Assembly (NCBI GenBank): GCA_008015155.1
Contig: SSFA01000008.1
Coordinates: 1-64,000 of the forward strand
DNA length: 64,000 nucleotides
Direction: 5' to 3'
Source of the DNA: Thiothrix sp.
GTDB lineage: Bacteria > Pseudomonadota > Gammaproteobacteria > Thiotrichales > Thiotrichaceae
Part shown: in pieces, positions 35,562-43,940 of the stretch
How the letters are laid out: each line of letters begins with the position of its first letter
How positions within the stretch are numbered: position 1 is the first letter of the stretch
Notes under the pieces: model-generated
What the model was told of the DNA's origin: nothing
Seen by the model: only the letters and a program-made list of their open reading frames with translations
Databases searched by the model: none
Made by a program: the position numbers and the translations under genes

Positions 35562-36704
35562 ATGCCACATTTAACTATCAGCCCTCGTGAAGCGCAGCAA
35601 CTCGTCTTAAGCAGCCAGCTATTGACTCACGCAGCTACTGGTCAGGACACAGTCGCAGACACGCTAAAGCTTATTGAGCATTTAGGTTATATCCAGATTG
35701 ATACGATTTCAGTCATAGAGCGTGCTCATCATCACACGCTGTGGACCCGCAATCCGGCTTATCAAGCTCCACAACTAGAACAGCTCTTAGAACAAAAACA
35801 AATTTTTGAATATTGGTCGCATGCCGCAGCCTATCTGCCGATGTGTGACTACCGCTTTAGCCTATGGCGTAAACAGGCTTTTGTCAGTGGACAATTGGAT
35901 CATTGGTATGAACGGGATACGAAACTGATTAATGAAGTTTTAGCGCGACTGCGGGCTGAAGGTCCTTTGATGGCTAAAGACTTTGATCACAGTGAAAAAG
36001 TCTCTGACTGGCAAAGTAAACCCAGTAAACGTGCCTTGGAATATTTGTTCATGCAAGGCGACTTGATGATTCCCTATCGGAAAAACTTTCATAAAGTTTA
36101 CGATCTTACTGAGCGTGTTTTACCTGCTGCGATCGACACGCGCCCGCCGAGTGAACAAGAATATTTAGATTATTTAATTCTGCATTATTTAAGAGCTCAA
36201 GGTTTGGCTCAAGAAACTGACTTTGGGCATTTAATCAAAGGCATCAAACCCAAACTTAAACTAGCTCTTAAGCGTTTAGTTGCAGAAGGCCAAGTGCTTG
36301 AACTAAGTATGAATGAACACACTTGGTTTAGCTTACCAGACAAAATCCAGTTACTAAACCAAACACCAAACCCAAGCACTCAACTTAAAATCCTTTCACC
36401 GTTTGACAATTTGGTGATTCAGCGCGAGCGCCTACGTCGTTTGTTTGCATTTGATTATCAAATTGAATGTTATCTGCCTGAAGCAAAACGTAAATATGGC
36501 TATTTTGTATTGCCGATTCTATGGAAAGGCGAACTAGTGGCACGCCTCGATTGTAAAGCTGAACGTAAAGAAGGCAGCTTGATTTTGAAGCAAATTTGGA
36601 TGGAAACAAAGCTAAAGCAACAGGATGAATTTTGGGAAGACTTATCTAAAGAATTAACTCGATTTGCCGAGTTTAATCGCTGTGAACGCATCATTAGCTA
36701 CTGA
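35562..36704 (+). CDS. YcaQ-like winged-helix DNA glycosylase family protein
   Basis: A 380-residue protein of the AlkX/YcaQ (HTH_42) family, which unhooks DNA interstrand crosslinks in E. coli. The catalytic QxD motif is Q45-I-D47 (LGYIQIDTISVIERAHHHTLWTR). Two further winged-helix units follow (YLFMQGDLMIPYRKNFHKVYDLTERVLP), and the C-terminal barrel ends in FDNLVIQRERLRRLFAFDY. The full family length is present. It is convergent with the M32 peptidase gene. Confidence 0.88.
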   Translation: MPHLTISPREAQQLVLSSQLLTHAATGQDTVADTLKLIEHLGYIQIDTISVIERAHHHTLWTRNPAYQAPQLEQLLEQKQIFEYWSHAAAYLPMCDYRFSLWRKQAFVSGQLDHWYERDTKLINEVLARLRAEGPLMAKDFDHSEKVSDWQSKPSKRALEYLFMQGDLMIPYRKNFHKVYDLTERVLPAAIDTRPPSEQEYLDYLILHYLRAQGLAQETDFGHLIKGIKPKLKLALKRLVAEGQVLELSMNEHTWFSLPDKIQLLNQTPNPSTQLKILSPFDNLVIQRERLRRLFAFDYQIECYLPEAKRKYGYFVLPILWKGELVARLDCKAERKEGSLILKQIWMETKLKQQDEFWEDLSKELTRFAEFNRCERIISY

Positions 36705-36743
36705 AGCCGCTCGCTGTAAGGAGCAGCTTAAAGCAGTTTAGAT

Positions 36744-38258
36744 TTATAACTGATAAAGCTCGCCATATTTGCTACGCAAATACTGCATATAAGGCGCAAT
36801 ATCTAGGCCACGGCCGGTGACACGCTCAATTAATTCGGGTGCTGTGTATTTGCTGCCATGTTGATAAATATTTTTCTTCAACCAGCCATGCAAACTCGCA
36901 AATTCACCCTGCGCAACCTCGCTTGGAATAGCCGGCTGCGCTTTCACCGCTTCACTAAAGAATTGTGCCGAGAGGATATTGCCTAAGGTATAAGCCTGAA
37001 ACACGCCGCCAATATGCCCGCCATACCAATGTACATCTTGCATACAACCATCAATATCATTCGGTGCGCGAATCCCAAGGTCGGCTTGGTAAGCTGCATG
37101 CCAAGCCTCTGGCAAGTCTTTCACCGCAAGCTTGCCCTCTAGCATTTGCAACTCTAATTCAAAACGAATCATGACATGCAGGTTATAAGTAACTTCATCC
37201 GCTTCGGTACGAATCAGTGAACGCTGCACCTTATTAATGGCACGGTAGAAAGTATCCAAAGGCACCAAGGCAAATTGTGCAGGGAAAGCTTGCTGTAGTA
37301 GCGGATAATAATGCTCCCAAAAACCGCGGCTACGTGAGACTAAGTTTTCCCAAGTGCGCGATTGCGATTCATGCACCCCATTACTTGTACCGCCATCCAA
37401 TGGTGTACCCGCATACGCAGGATTCACGCCTTGCTCATAGAGGGCATGGCCTGCTTCATGCGTCGTCGAAAAGAAGGCTTCGGCGAAACTGTGCTCTTTC
37501 ACCCGTGTAGTAATGCGTACATCGCCGCTACCGAGTTTAGTCATAAACGGATGATGGGTTTTATCTTGGCGGCCATTGTTAAAGTCATAGCCAAAGCGCT
37601 CAATTACTTTGCGCCCAAAGGCTAGCTGCTGGTCTTCAGGGAAGCTTTGTTTTAAGCAAGCGTCATCGGCTAAAGCTTGAGCCGTAATAGTTTCCACTAA
37701 AGGCACTAACTGACTGCGCAAATCAGCAAACACCTGACGCACACTAGCCGCTTGCATACCATAATCAGCAAGACCAATCAGAGGGTCAGCAATATGCTCA
37801 TAGCCGGTATAAAACGCTGCCATCTGCCGACTCAAATCGAGGGTTTTCTCCAAATAAGGCTGTACTCGCTTAAAATCATTGGCTGGACGCGCTTCCGCCC
37901 AAACTTGGTAAGTCTGCGAGGCATGCTCGTACAAGCTAGCAATAAAAGCTGGCGGCACTTGCGTATCGCGTTCATAACGGCGCTGAGTCGCACGAATTAA
38001 GGCTGCATCATCATGATCAAAGGGTAAACTCGCGGCATAAGCTTGCAAATCGTCTAGTAGGTGACCCAGCGCTGAATCGGTGAATTTCTCTTGTGCCAGC
38101 CGCATTAAGGTAGCCATTTGCCGACCTCGTGCCTTCGCACCACCATTCGGCATATAAGTAGATTGATCCCAACCTAGCACTGCATTTGCACCCTCTAGAT
38201 CACTCACTTCCCATAAACGCTCTTTCAAATCCGCTAATTTTTCTTCCGTGCTAGCCAT
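36744..38258 (-). CDS. M32-family metallocarboxypeptidase
   Basis: Cytoplasmic zinc carboxypeptidase (Taq carboxypeptidase type) that trims C-terminal residues from peptides. The zinc motif HEAGH is at residues 267-271, with the third ligand Glu likely in TSNGVHESQSR. DQSTYMPNGG near residue 31 and AQFFSEA near the C-terminus are family blocks. The 504-residue length is standard. The next gene upstream (thioesterase) is 24 bases away on the same strand, so they may form an operon. Confidence 0.92.
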   Translation of the reverse strand: MASTEEKLADLKERLWEVSDLEGANAVLGWDQSTYMPNGGAKARGRQMATLMRLAQEKFTDSALGHLLDDLQAYAASLPFDHDDAALIRATQRRYERDTQVPPAFIASLYEHASQTYQVWAEARPANDFKRVQPYLEKTLDLSRQMAAFYTGYEHIADPLIGLADYGMQAASVRQVFADLRSQLVPLVETITAQALADDACLKQSFPEDQQLAFGRKVIERFGYDFNNGRQDKTHHPFMTKLGSGDVRITTRVKEHSFAEAFFSTTHEAGHALYEQGVNPAYAGTPLDGGTSNGVHESQSRTWENLVSRSRGFWEHYYPLLQQAFPAQFALVPLDTFYRAINKVQRSLIRTEADEVTYNLHVMIRFELELQMLEGKLAVKDLPEAWHAAYQADLGIRAPNDIDGCMQDVHWYGGHIGGVFQAYTLGNILSAQFFSEAVKAQPAIPSEVAQGEFASLHGWLKKNIYQHGSKYTAPELIERVTGRGLDIAPYMQYLRSKYGELYQL

Positions 38259-38282
38259 AGCTCTGCCTCATTCTTGTTCACA

Positions 38283-38726
38283 TCAGGTCTTTAAGGCGAC
38301 AAATTCGCCACGAAACCGACCCGTTATTTGCTGCTCGTATGCTAATTCAGATAGCACCGCTATTTTTGCCTTACCACGCTGGCGAAAGACTTGCAGAGAT
38401 TGCTCCCACAAATCCGGTGTTTCTAAACTAGCGATGGCCTGAAATGTCCCCGCAATCGGTTTGTCATACTCTAAAGTACTACGCCTTACCACCAAACTAT
38501 TCGCTAATCCTTCGGCAGCTAAGCGCGTGTGCAATAGACACCATGCAGCCAGTGTAGCCATAGTCGCTACACTGCCACCAAAAACCGTATGGTGCGGATT
38601 GATATTGGGCTCTAACGGCGCTTGTAGAATCAATTGCTGAGGCTCTATGCTCAGCACAGCAACCTGCATGGCACGAGTGAGCGGGATATACGTATGTAAA
38701 TATGCTTCAAGTTCGCTAGCTTGCAT
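38283..38726 (-). CDS. Thioesterase-domain protein (YiiD C-terminal type)
   Basis: A 147-residue hotdog-fold protein like the C-terminal domain of E. coli YiiD, without the GNAT half. PLTRAMQVAVLSIEPQQLILQAPLEPNINPHHTVFGGSVATM is the typical block, with the HHTVFGGS helix start holding likely substrate-binding residues. A thioester substrate is implied by the family but not proven. It lies 24 bases upstream of the M32 gene on the same strand. Confidence 0.8.
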   Translation of the reverse strand: MQASELEAYLHTYIPLTRAMQVAVLSIEPQQLILQAPLEPNINPHHTVFGGSVATMATLAAWCLLHTRLAAEGLANSLVVRRSTLEYDKPIAGTFQAIASLETPDLWEQSLQVFRQRGKAKIAVLSELAYEQQITGRFRGEFVALKT

Positions 38727-38766
38727 TGTTATTAAACTTTTATCAGCTCTTTGTAGTTAGCAAAGA

Positions 38767-39171
38767 TCACAAATGACGCGTTTCTGGTGGTGCTTGCATC
38801 CAATTATTATGCAGGCCATCTGCATAATGTATAGGCGCTGCAAGCAAATCTTGTGGTTCAACATTATCTAGAGCACTGAGCTGCACCGCCACATAATCAC
38901 CCCCAATCGCCTCTACATAACCGCGCATAAAACTACGTACGCCGCAATATTTACAAAACAACAAATGGCTCGATTTCTCACCAAACTGGTAATCGCTTAA
39001 CGCATCCTCACCGGTTAAAAGGCGAAAAGCACTGGGTTTAATAATCACATTCCAATTACGCGTTTTGGTACAAATCGAGCAATTGCATTTATTACTACCC
39101 TTCGCAAGATCAATGTCCGCTTCAAAGCGAACCGTGCCGCAATGGCAACTACCTTGATAGGTTTTTTCCAT
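38767..39171 (-). CDS. GFA-family zinc-binding protein
   Basis: A 134-residue protein of the glutathione-dependent formaldehyde-activating/CENP-V fold. Zinc cysteines appear in GSCHCGTVRF (C8, C10), CNCSICTKTRNW (residues 29-34) and LFCKYCGVRSF (residues 73-76). The name reflects family history; most members are not proven to act on formaldehyde. It sits 27 bases upstream of a rhomboid gene's stop on the same strand. Confidence 0.85.
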   Translation of the reverse strand: MEKTYQGSCHCGTVRFEADIDLAKGSNKCNCSICTKTRNWNVIIKPSAFRLLTGEDALSDYQFGEKSSHLLFCKYCGVRSFMRGYVEAIGGDYVAVQLSALDNVEPQDLLAAPIHYADGLHNNWMQAPPETRHL

Positions 39172-39198
39172 ATTTTAGCCCTCCTGATAGGCTAGCGT

Positions 39199-39954
39199 TC
39201 AATACGATTCCAAGCGTTTTACACCACCGCGCCCAAACAATAGTATTAAGATAAAACCTACAATTCCGCCCCCAACATGGGCAAAGTGGGCGACATTGTC
39301 ACCAAAGATTGAAAAGCCCGTGATACCAGATAACAAATCGATGCCAATAATGGCTGGTACAAAATATTTAGCTGCAATCGGCACCGGAATAAATAAGAAA
39401 ACTAGTTTTGTATTCGGGAAACAGAAGGCAAAAGCTACCAAGACCCCATAAATCGCGCCAGACGCCCCTACAGTGGAAACGTTATAAGCTAGGTAATAGT
39501 CTCTTACGATATTTTCAGTCAAACCCACTACATTACTGCGATATTCACCACGCGTCACTAAACGTTGTAAATCCTCACTCGTTAAGCCTAAAACTTGTAA
39601 TTGCTCAGTGAGCTGGCCGAATTGGTAAGTATTGATAGCATTATAAATGATACCTGCCCCAATGCCGCAGGCTAGATAAAACAGTAAAAAACGGGCTGAA
39701 CCCCATAAACGCTCTAAGGCAACGCCGAACATCCATAGCGCTAGCATATTGAATAATAAATGCGTGATACTTCCATGCATAAACATGCTGGTCAGATATT
39801 GCCAATAATGAAATGCAGGATTTTCTGGCAAATATAAAGCAAAGGCATCAGCCTGCTGTGGATTACTGCCTTGCACTAGAAAAAAGACAAGAGCGCAAAT
39901 TGCAATCAAAGCATAAGTGACAATCGGGGTACGGCTAGTGAATGGGTTATTCAA
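39199..39954 (-). CDS. Rhomboid family intramembrane serine protease
   Basis: A 251-residue membrane protease of the GlpG type. The catalytic Ser is S165 in GASGAIYG, the His is H226 in AHFAHVGGG, and HGSITHLLFNM (residues 60-70) supplies the oxyanion-side helix and loop. About six membrane helices are predicted, with a long loop between the second and fourth helix. It cuts membrane proteins within or near their membrane helices. It is followed by the GFA gene on the same strand. Confidence 0.92.
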   Translation of the reverse strand: MNNPFTSRTPIVTYALIAICALVFFLVQGSNPQQADAFALYLPENPAFHYWQYLTSMFMHGSITHLLFNMLALWMFGVALERLWGSARFLLFYLACGIGAGIIYNAINTYQFGQLTEQLQVLGLTSEDLQRLVTRGEYRSNVVGLTENIVRDYYLAYNVSTVGASGAIYGVLVAFAFCFPNTKLVFLFIPVPIAAKYFVPAIIGIDLLSGITGFSIFGDNVAHFAHVGGGIVGFILILLFGRGGVKRLESY

Positions 39955-40123
39955 ACGATATCCTTTCTGGCAAAGCTATTTAGGAAGTTTAGCTCATTTC
40001 AGCTAGAAGCGCTTACTTCACCCCATCATCCTAGCAAACTACTTCTCTTTGCCTACTAAGACCTCAATACATCAGATGAAAAATTAAGTTAAACTAAACT
40101 TTTTTAATCACCTAGGGCTAATA

Positions 40124-40714
40124 ATGAGATCTTATTTACTTGCAATTTCTGTTTGCGCTTTCCTGAGCGCCTGTATGCCACCTCAAGCACCCACACCACA
40201 ACCCAACACGCCCGCACCGCAGCCAATGCCACGCACTGACTTAAACGAAATTTCATTAGATACCAACCTAAGCGCGGCAGGCCTTAGCATGGATTGGATG
40301 CAAATATTTGGTACTACTACCTTTAAGAATGCAAACAGTGATAATAACTTAGGCTTTGGTCCACGCGTTGCGAGTTTTGGCTCAGCTAGTGCCTTGAGTG
40401 CGGATACTTTAGAAAAACTTCAGCTTATTGATGAGGTAGCACCTGCCCAAAAAACGGCGGCAGCCGAGTTGATCGCACAACGTGTTAGTAGCCAAATTGA
40501 TTTTAGCAAACAAGATTTTGTTGCTGTGTATATGAACGATGGCGGCCCACCGTTTGGAGACTACGGTTATGGCATGATTGGCGATACGTTAGAGTTTTGC
40601 ATAGCTAAGAAACCCAATCCCAGTGGTATCTCAGGTATGGCTTTACAAACTATTGTGAAGTTTTATGCAGCACCCAAAGGCCTGAAAGTCAAACAATGCG
40701 GGCATAAGCTTTAA
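40124..40714 (+). CDS. Putative lipoprotein, unknown function
   Basis: A 196-residue exported protein with a lipoprotein signal (LLAISVCAFLSAC, Cys17 as lipid-attachment point) followed by a Pro/Gln/Thr-rich linker. The rest is Ala-rich with no recognised domain; EFCIAKKPNP and KVKQCGHKL contain the two other cysteines, which may form a disulfide. It has its own upstream gap and a terminator-like hairpin downstream. Confidence 0.6.
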   Translation: MRSYLLAISVCAFLSACMPPQAPTPQPNTPAPQPMPRTDLNEISLDTNLSAAGLSMDWMQIFGTTTFKNANSDNNLGFGPRVASFGSASALSADTLEKLQLIDEVAPAQKTAAAELIAQRVSSQIDFSKQDFVAVYMNDGGPPFGDYGYGMIGDTLEFCIAKKPNPSGISGMALQTIVKFYAAPKGLKVKQCGHKL

Positions 40715-40732
40715 ACTTAGCAGTGAGTGAGT

Positions 40733-40768
40733 AACTGACCGCCCGGTATTTAAAATAGGCGGTCAGTT
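40733..40768 (+). terminator. Hairpin after the lipoprotein gene
   Basis: AACTGACCGCC (40733-40743) and GGCGGTCAGTT (40758-40768) form a perfect 11-bp stem around a 14-nt AT-rich loop, 19 bases past the stop of the lipoprotein gene. The stem ends in TTT but has no longer T-run, so termination is likely but not certain. Confidence 0.5.
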
Positions 40769-40857
40769 TAGCCCAAGTTGCATTGAAAAATTGCTTGAAT
40801 CAGCTTGCTTAGCACACTAACTTAATTCATCTCTATCACCACAGCAGGCTAATTCTT

Positions 40858-41895
40858 ATGATGCAACAGTTCGCTTCTGATAACTATGCAGGCGTCTGCC
40901 CTGCTGCTTTTAACTATTTCCAACAAGCCAATCAATCGGGTCACGAGCTAGCCTATGGTGAGGATATTTGGACACAAAAAGTCTGTGATTCCTTACGTGA
41001 TTTATTCCAAACAGATTGTGAAATCTTTTTTGTATTCAATGGCACAGCAGCCAATTCTTTAGCTTTATCGGCTTTATGCCAAAGCTATCATTCAGTGATT
41101 TGCCACGAACTAGCGCATATTGAGACCGATGAATGTGGTGGCCCAGAATTTTTCTCGAATGGCTCCAAGCTGCTAGTGGGAAAAGGCGAACAAGGCAAGC
41201 TCAATCCCGATATTATCGAGGCGATTGTGACGAAGCGCAGCGATTTACATTTTCCTAAACCCAAAGTGGTGTCACTGACCCAATCGACTGAAGTTGGCAC
41301 CGTCTATAGTGTTGAAGAAATTCGTGCGATTGCCGCGATTGCTAAACGTCGCCACATGACTGTACACATGGATGGAGCGCGCTTTGGCAATGCTGTTGCT
41401 TCTTTAAAGGTGCACCCTTCTGAATTGACTTGGCGTGCTGGAGTTGACGTTTTGTGCTTTGGCGGGACTAAAAATGGCTTGCCTGTTGGAGAGGCAGTGG
41501 TCTTTTTTGATAAGCATTTAGCAGAGGACTTTGCGTATCGAGTCAAACAAGCAGGACAGCTCGCCTCAAAAATGCGCTATTTATCTGCGCCTTGGCTAGG
41601 TTTATTAGAAAATAATATTTGGCTCGACAATGCACAACATGCCAATGCGATGGCAGAGCTCCTTTATCAACGGATTAAAGACCTACCTCAACTACGGATC
41701 ATGTTTCCAAGGCAAGCCAATGCCGTCTTTGCTGAACTACCCTTAGCCATTATTAAAGGACTTTACGCTAAAGGCTGGCGCTTCCATCAATTTATCGGAG
41801 CGGGCGGTTGTCGATTTATGTGTGCTTGGGATACCCAACTAGAAACTGTAGAGGCTTTTGCCAAAGATATAAAAAGCTTGTGTGAGGCTGCTTGA
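40858..41895 (+). CDS. ltaE: Low-specificity L-threonine aldolase
   Basis: PLP enzyme that cleaves threonine or allo-threonine to glycine and acetaldehyde. FASDNYAGVCPAAFNYFQQAN, EDIWTQKVCDSLRDLF and FNGTAANSLALSALC are the family's start blocks; CHELAHIETDECGGPEF and HMDGARFGNAVASL are cofactor-binding, and the PLP Lys is in CFGGTKNGLPVGEAV. The full 345-residue length is present. Glycine made here could feed the gcv operon 2 kb away, though no direct link is seen. Two ATGs are adjacent; I use the first. Confidence 0.92.
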   Translation: MMQQFASDNYAGVCPAAFNYFQQANQSGHELAYGEDIWTQKVCDSLRDLFQTDCEIFFVFNGTAANSLALSALCQSYHSVICHELAHIETDECGGPEFFSNGSKLLVGKGEQGKLNPDIIEAIVTKRSDLHFPKPKVVSLTQSTEVGTVYSVEEIRAIAAIAKRRHMTVHMDGARFGNAVASLKVHPSELTWRAGVDVLCFGGTKNGLPVGEAVVFFDKHLAEDFAYRVKQAGQLASKMRYLSAPWLGLLENNIWLDNAQHANAMAELLYQRIKDLPQLRIMFPRQANAVFAELPLAIIKGLYAKGWRFHQFIGAGGCRFMCAWDTQLETVEAFAKDIKSLCEAA

Positions 41896-41908
41896 CTTAG
41901 CTTAATGC

Positions 41909-41932
41909 GGTGGATTCAAAGGCGAATCCACC
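41909..41932. terminator. Perfect inverted repeat between convergent genes
   Basis: GGTGGATTC (41909-41917) and GAATCCACC (41924-41932) form a 9-bp stem with a 6-nt loop between ltaE and the LysM gene. There is no T-run on either side, so it may act as a shared weak terminator or mRNA-end stabiliser. Confidence 0.4.
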
Positions 41933-41956
41933 TGAGAGCGGAGGAGGTTTAAGCGA

Positions 41957-42379
41957 TTAAGCGACGCGCAGCATCTGCCCAATTTCAATATGGTTAGCTT
42001 CATAAGCGCTAATATTGTTTAGCTTCATTAAGCGCTTCACTGTTGTTCCATAACGTGCTGCAATTTTAGATAAACTATCACCTGGTTTGACCACAATGAC
42101 TCTGTAATGGGAGTTTTTCTTCCAATTTTTGCCCCAACGTTTTTCGAATTTGTTCTTGTAATAATTGCCACCGCGATCTACACGCAGCGCTGGACGATAG
42201 CCTAAATCCTCGGACTCAATCACATGGATGCTAGCATTCACCCGTGGCTGAGCATGATAAGGAATATTAGTGATTGGATAGTCCACATAAGTATGGCTGC
42301 GACTATCAGCAAAACTTGCACCTGAGACCGCAGTCATTGTTAAAGCCAAAACACCAGCGAGCAAATGACGAATTTTCAT
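41957..42379 (-). CDS. Secreted LysM-domain protein
   Basis: A 140-residue exported protein with a signal peptide (residues 1-24, ending GASFADS) and one C-terminal LysM domain (about 93-139: VIVVKPGDSLSKIAARYGTT and LNNISAYEANHIEIGQMLRV). LysM binds peptidoglycan, so the protein is probably attached to the cell wall. The basic middle (KNKFEKRWGKNWKKNSHY) has no known role. No enzyme domain is present. Confidence 0.82.
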   Translation of the reverse strand: MKIRHLLAGVLALTMTAVSGASFADSRSHTYVDYPITNIPYHAQPRVNASIHVIESEDLGYRPALRVDRGGNYYKNKFEKRWGKNWKKNSHYRVIVVKPGDSLSKIAARYGTTVKRLMKLNNISAYEANHIEIGQMLRVA

Positions 42380-42508
42380 AGCTAAACTCCTAATTCTGAG
42401 GTTGATTCAATGGGTCCTTGTCCTTGACCATGGAGCTGAGTATGAGTGAAATCTGCAGGCTAGAAACTCCCTTAAATAAGGTGAAATGCTTAGTTTTAGC
42501 TCCCCTAA

Positions 42509-42919
42509 ATGGGGGATCGAGGCCATTCGACAGTACGCCATGCTTTAGAGAAGACAGGATGGCAAGTGACTGCTGATCCTTATTTATTGAAAGCTGGCGT
42601 GATTACGATGTATGTCGATCCAGGCGCTGAGCGCTTGTTGGCGGCTGACAATGGGTCAAACAAAATAGCGGTAGAAGTTAAATGTTTCTTGAAAGCCTCC
42701 GACCTTGCCGAGTTCCATTTAGCTCTAGGTCAATTTATGAACTATAGAGTTGCCTTGAGCAAACAAGAGCCTGATCGAGTTTTGTATTTGGCTATTCCTA
42801 AAGATACTTACGACTCGTTTTTCATTCAACCGTTTATTCAAGAAGTGCTGCAGCAATATCAGATAAAACTAATTGTGTTTCAACCAGAAAGCGAGGTGAT
42901 TACGCAATGGCTAAACTAA
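42509..42919 (+). CDS. XisH-like protein
   Basis: A 136-residue protein like cyanobacterial XisH, originally named for control of fdxN-element excision. HALEKTGWQVTADPYLL, GAERLLAADNGSNKIAVEVKCFLK, FHLALGQFMNYRVALSKQEPDRVLYLAIPKDTYDSFF and ESEVITQWLN follow the family closely. The core EVK and the preceding Asp look like the remains of a PD-(D/E)xK nuclease fold. There is no good ribosome site; the ATG is inside a small CCCC/GGGG hairpin. It overlaps xisI by 13 bases, so both are made together. Its real biochemical role is unknown. Confidence 0.88.
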   Translation: MGDRGHSTVRHALEKTGWQVTADPYLLKAGVITMYVDPGAERLLAADNGSNKIAVEVKCFLKASDLAEFHLALGQFMNYRVALSKQEPDRVLYLAIPKDTYDSFFIQPFIQEVLQQYQIKLIVFQPESEVITQWLN

Positions 42920-43242
42920 AAAACTATCGAAATGCCATCAAAGCTATCTTAAAAGATTATGCTACTTTATCGCCTTCTACTGCTGAAATTGATACACAAT
43001 TATTATTTGATGAAGAAAATGATCATTATCAACTAATGTATGTTGGCTGGCAAAATGGTCAGCGTATTTATGGTGCGGTCATTCATATGGACATTATTAA
43101 TAATAAAATCTGGTTACAGTATAATGGTACTGAAGAAGATTTAGCGCAAGCTCTATTAGATCAGGGTGTGGCAAGAGAAGATATTGTTTTTGGATTTAAG
43201 CCTGCTTCAGTTCGGCAATATACGGGGTTTGCTACTGCATAA
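42907..43242 (+). CDS. XisI-like protein
   Basis: A 111-residue protein matching XisI, the usual partner of XisH. LKNYRNAIKAILKDYA, DEENDHYQLMYVGWQNGQRIYGAVIHMDIINNKIWLQ and GVAREDIVFGFKPASVRQYTGFA are the family blocks. It starts 13 bases inside xisH. The pairing is conserved far beyond the fdxN element, which suggests a self-contained two-gene module, perhaps regulatory or toxin-antitoxin-like; this is inference. Confidence 0.88.
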   Translation: MAKLKNYRNAIKAILKDYATLSPSTAEIDTQLLFDEENDHYQLMYVGWQNGQRIYGAVIHMDIINNKIWLQYNGTEEDLAQALLDQGVAREDIVFGFKPASVRQYTGFATA

Positions 43243-43271
43243 CTTAAGACTGTATAATTCGATAGTGAGAC

Positions 43272-43457
43272 TCATGGCTGCAAGTAACGCTGAGCGCGCG
43301 CTTTGGCCAAACGCATTAGATGCTCAAGTTGCATATAATGATCGAGCTCACTTTTTTCTTCTAGCGAAAGTGCCGCATTTTTTGATTTTGCGATTAGGTC
43401 ACTGACGCGAGCCTTAGCAGTTTCAGAGGGGCGAAATGCGATAATTTTGCTTTGCAT
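43272..43457 (-). CDS. Small conserved protein next to xisHI
   Basis: A 61-residue protein, mostly helical: RPSETAKARVSDLIAKSKN followed by LSLEEKSELDHYMQLEHLMRLAKARA. The second half matches a small conserved protein pattern that I associate with antitoxin-like genes in cyanobacteria and related genomes, though without a firm name. It lies 30 bases from xisI on the opposite strand. No separate toxin gene is seen directly beside it. Confidence 0.6.
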   Translation of the reverse strand: MQSKIIAFRPSETAKARVSDLIAKSKNAALSLEEKSELDHYMQLEHLMRLAKARAQRYLQP

Positions 43458-43504
43458 TGTACTAGTATAAATAAAATCAACGACTTATTCTTGGTAGGCT
43501 AGTT

Positions 43505-43852
43505 TTATGATGATGACTCATGATAGCGAGGTTTTAAGTCAATTTTTTCATCAACATGGCCTAACTCTAACACTCCTTGATTCTTTTGAGGCAGCCATTG
43601 TTTCTCTTGCAATGCAAAAAGAATAACTTGCCTCACAATATGGGGAGTTATTACAAACTGGTTTCTTAAAGCAAAGCCATGCTCATTAACGGTTTGCTCT
43701 TGATGATATTCAAACTTACAAGAAAGTTTTTGGCTGCCTTGTTGCTCTATCATTATGAAGAGGCCAATCCAGCCATCGTTACCGCTCGCACACCAAAAAT
43801 ACTCTTGCTCATTAACGATAATTTTACGCTTATTCTTTTTATTAAAAGCCAT
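43505..43852 (-). CDS. Hypothetical protein
   Basis: A 115-residue protein with basic N-terminus (KKNKRKIIVNEQEYFWCASGNDGWIGLF). No family is recognised; the look is of a small beta-rich fold followed by helix QVILFALQEKQW and an acidic tail. It is 47 bases from the small gene at 43457, on the same strand, which may form one transcript. No terminator separates them. Confidence 0.5.
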   Translation of the reverse strand: MAFNKKNKRKIIVNEQEYFWCASGNDGWIGLFIMIEQQGSQKLSCKFEYHQEQTVNEHGFALRNQFVITPHIVRQVILFALQEKQWLPQKNQGVLELGHVDEKIDLKPRYHESSS

Positions 43853-43903
43853 TTGTCATGCTCACAGTATTTTATACGAAGCTCTTAAATAACATATTCA
43901 TAG

Positions 43904-43928
43904 AAAAGGGGGGGAAATCCCCCTTCCT
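43904..43928 (-). terminator. Terminator of the glycine cleavage operon
   Basis: On the minus strand a GGGGG-ATTT-CCCCC hairpin is followed by TTTTC, 13 to 37 bases past the gcvP stop. This is a classic G+C-rich stem with short U-run. Confidence 0.75.
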
Positions 43929-43940
43929 AAAAGCTAGAAA

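Noticed and set aside
37277..38000. Several plus-strand frames
   Set aside because: They lie wholly inside the M32 peptidase gene and have no family features.
43166..43405. A 79-codon plus-strand frame after xisI
   Set aside because: Overlaps xisI out of frame and the small minus-strand gene, which fits a conserved pattern better.
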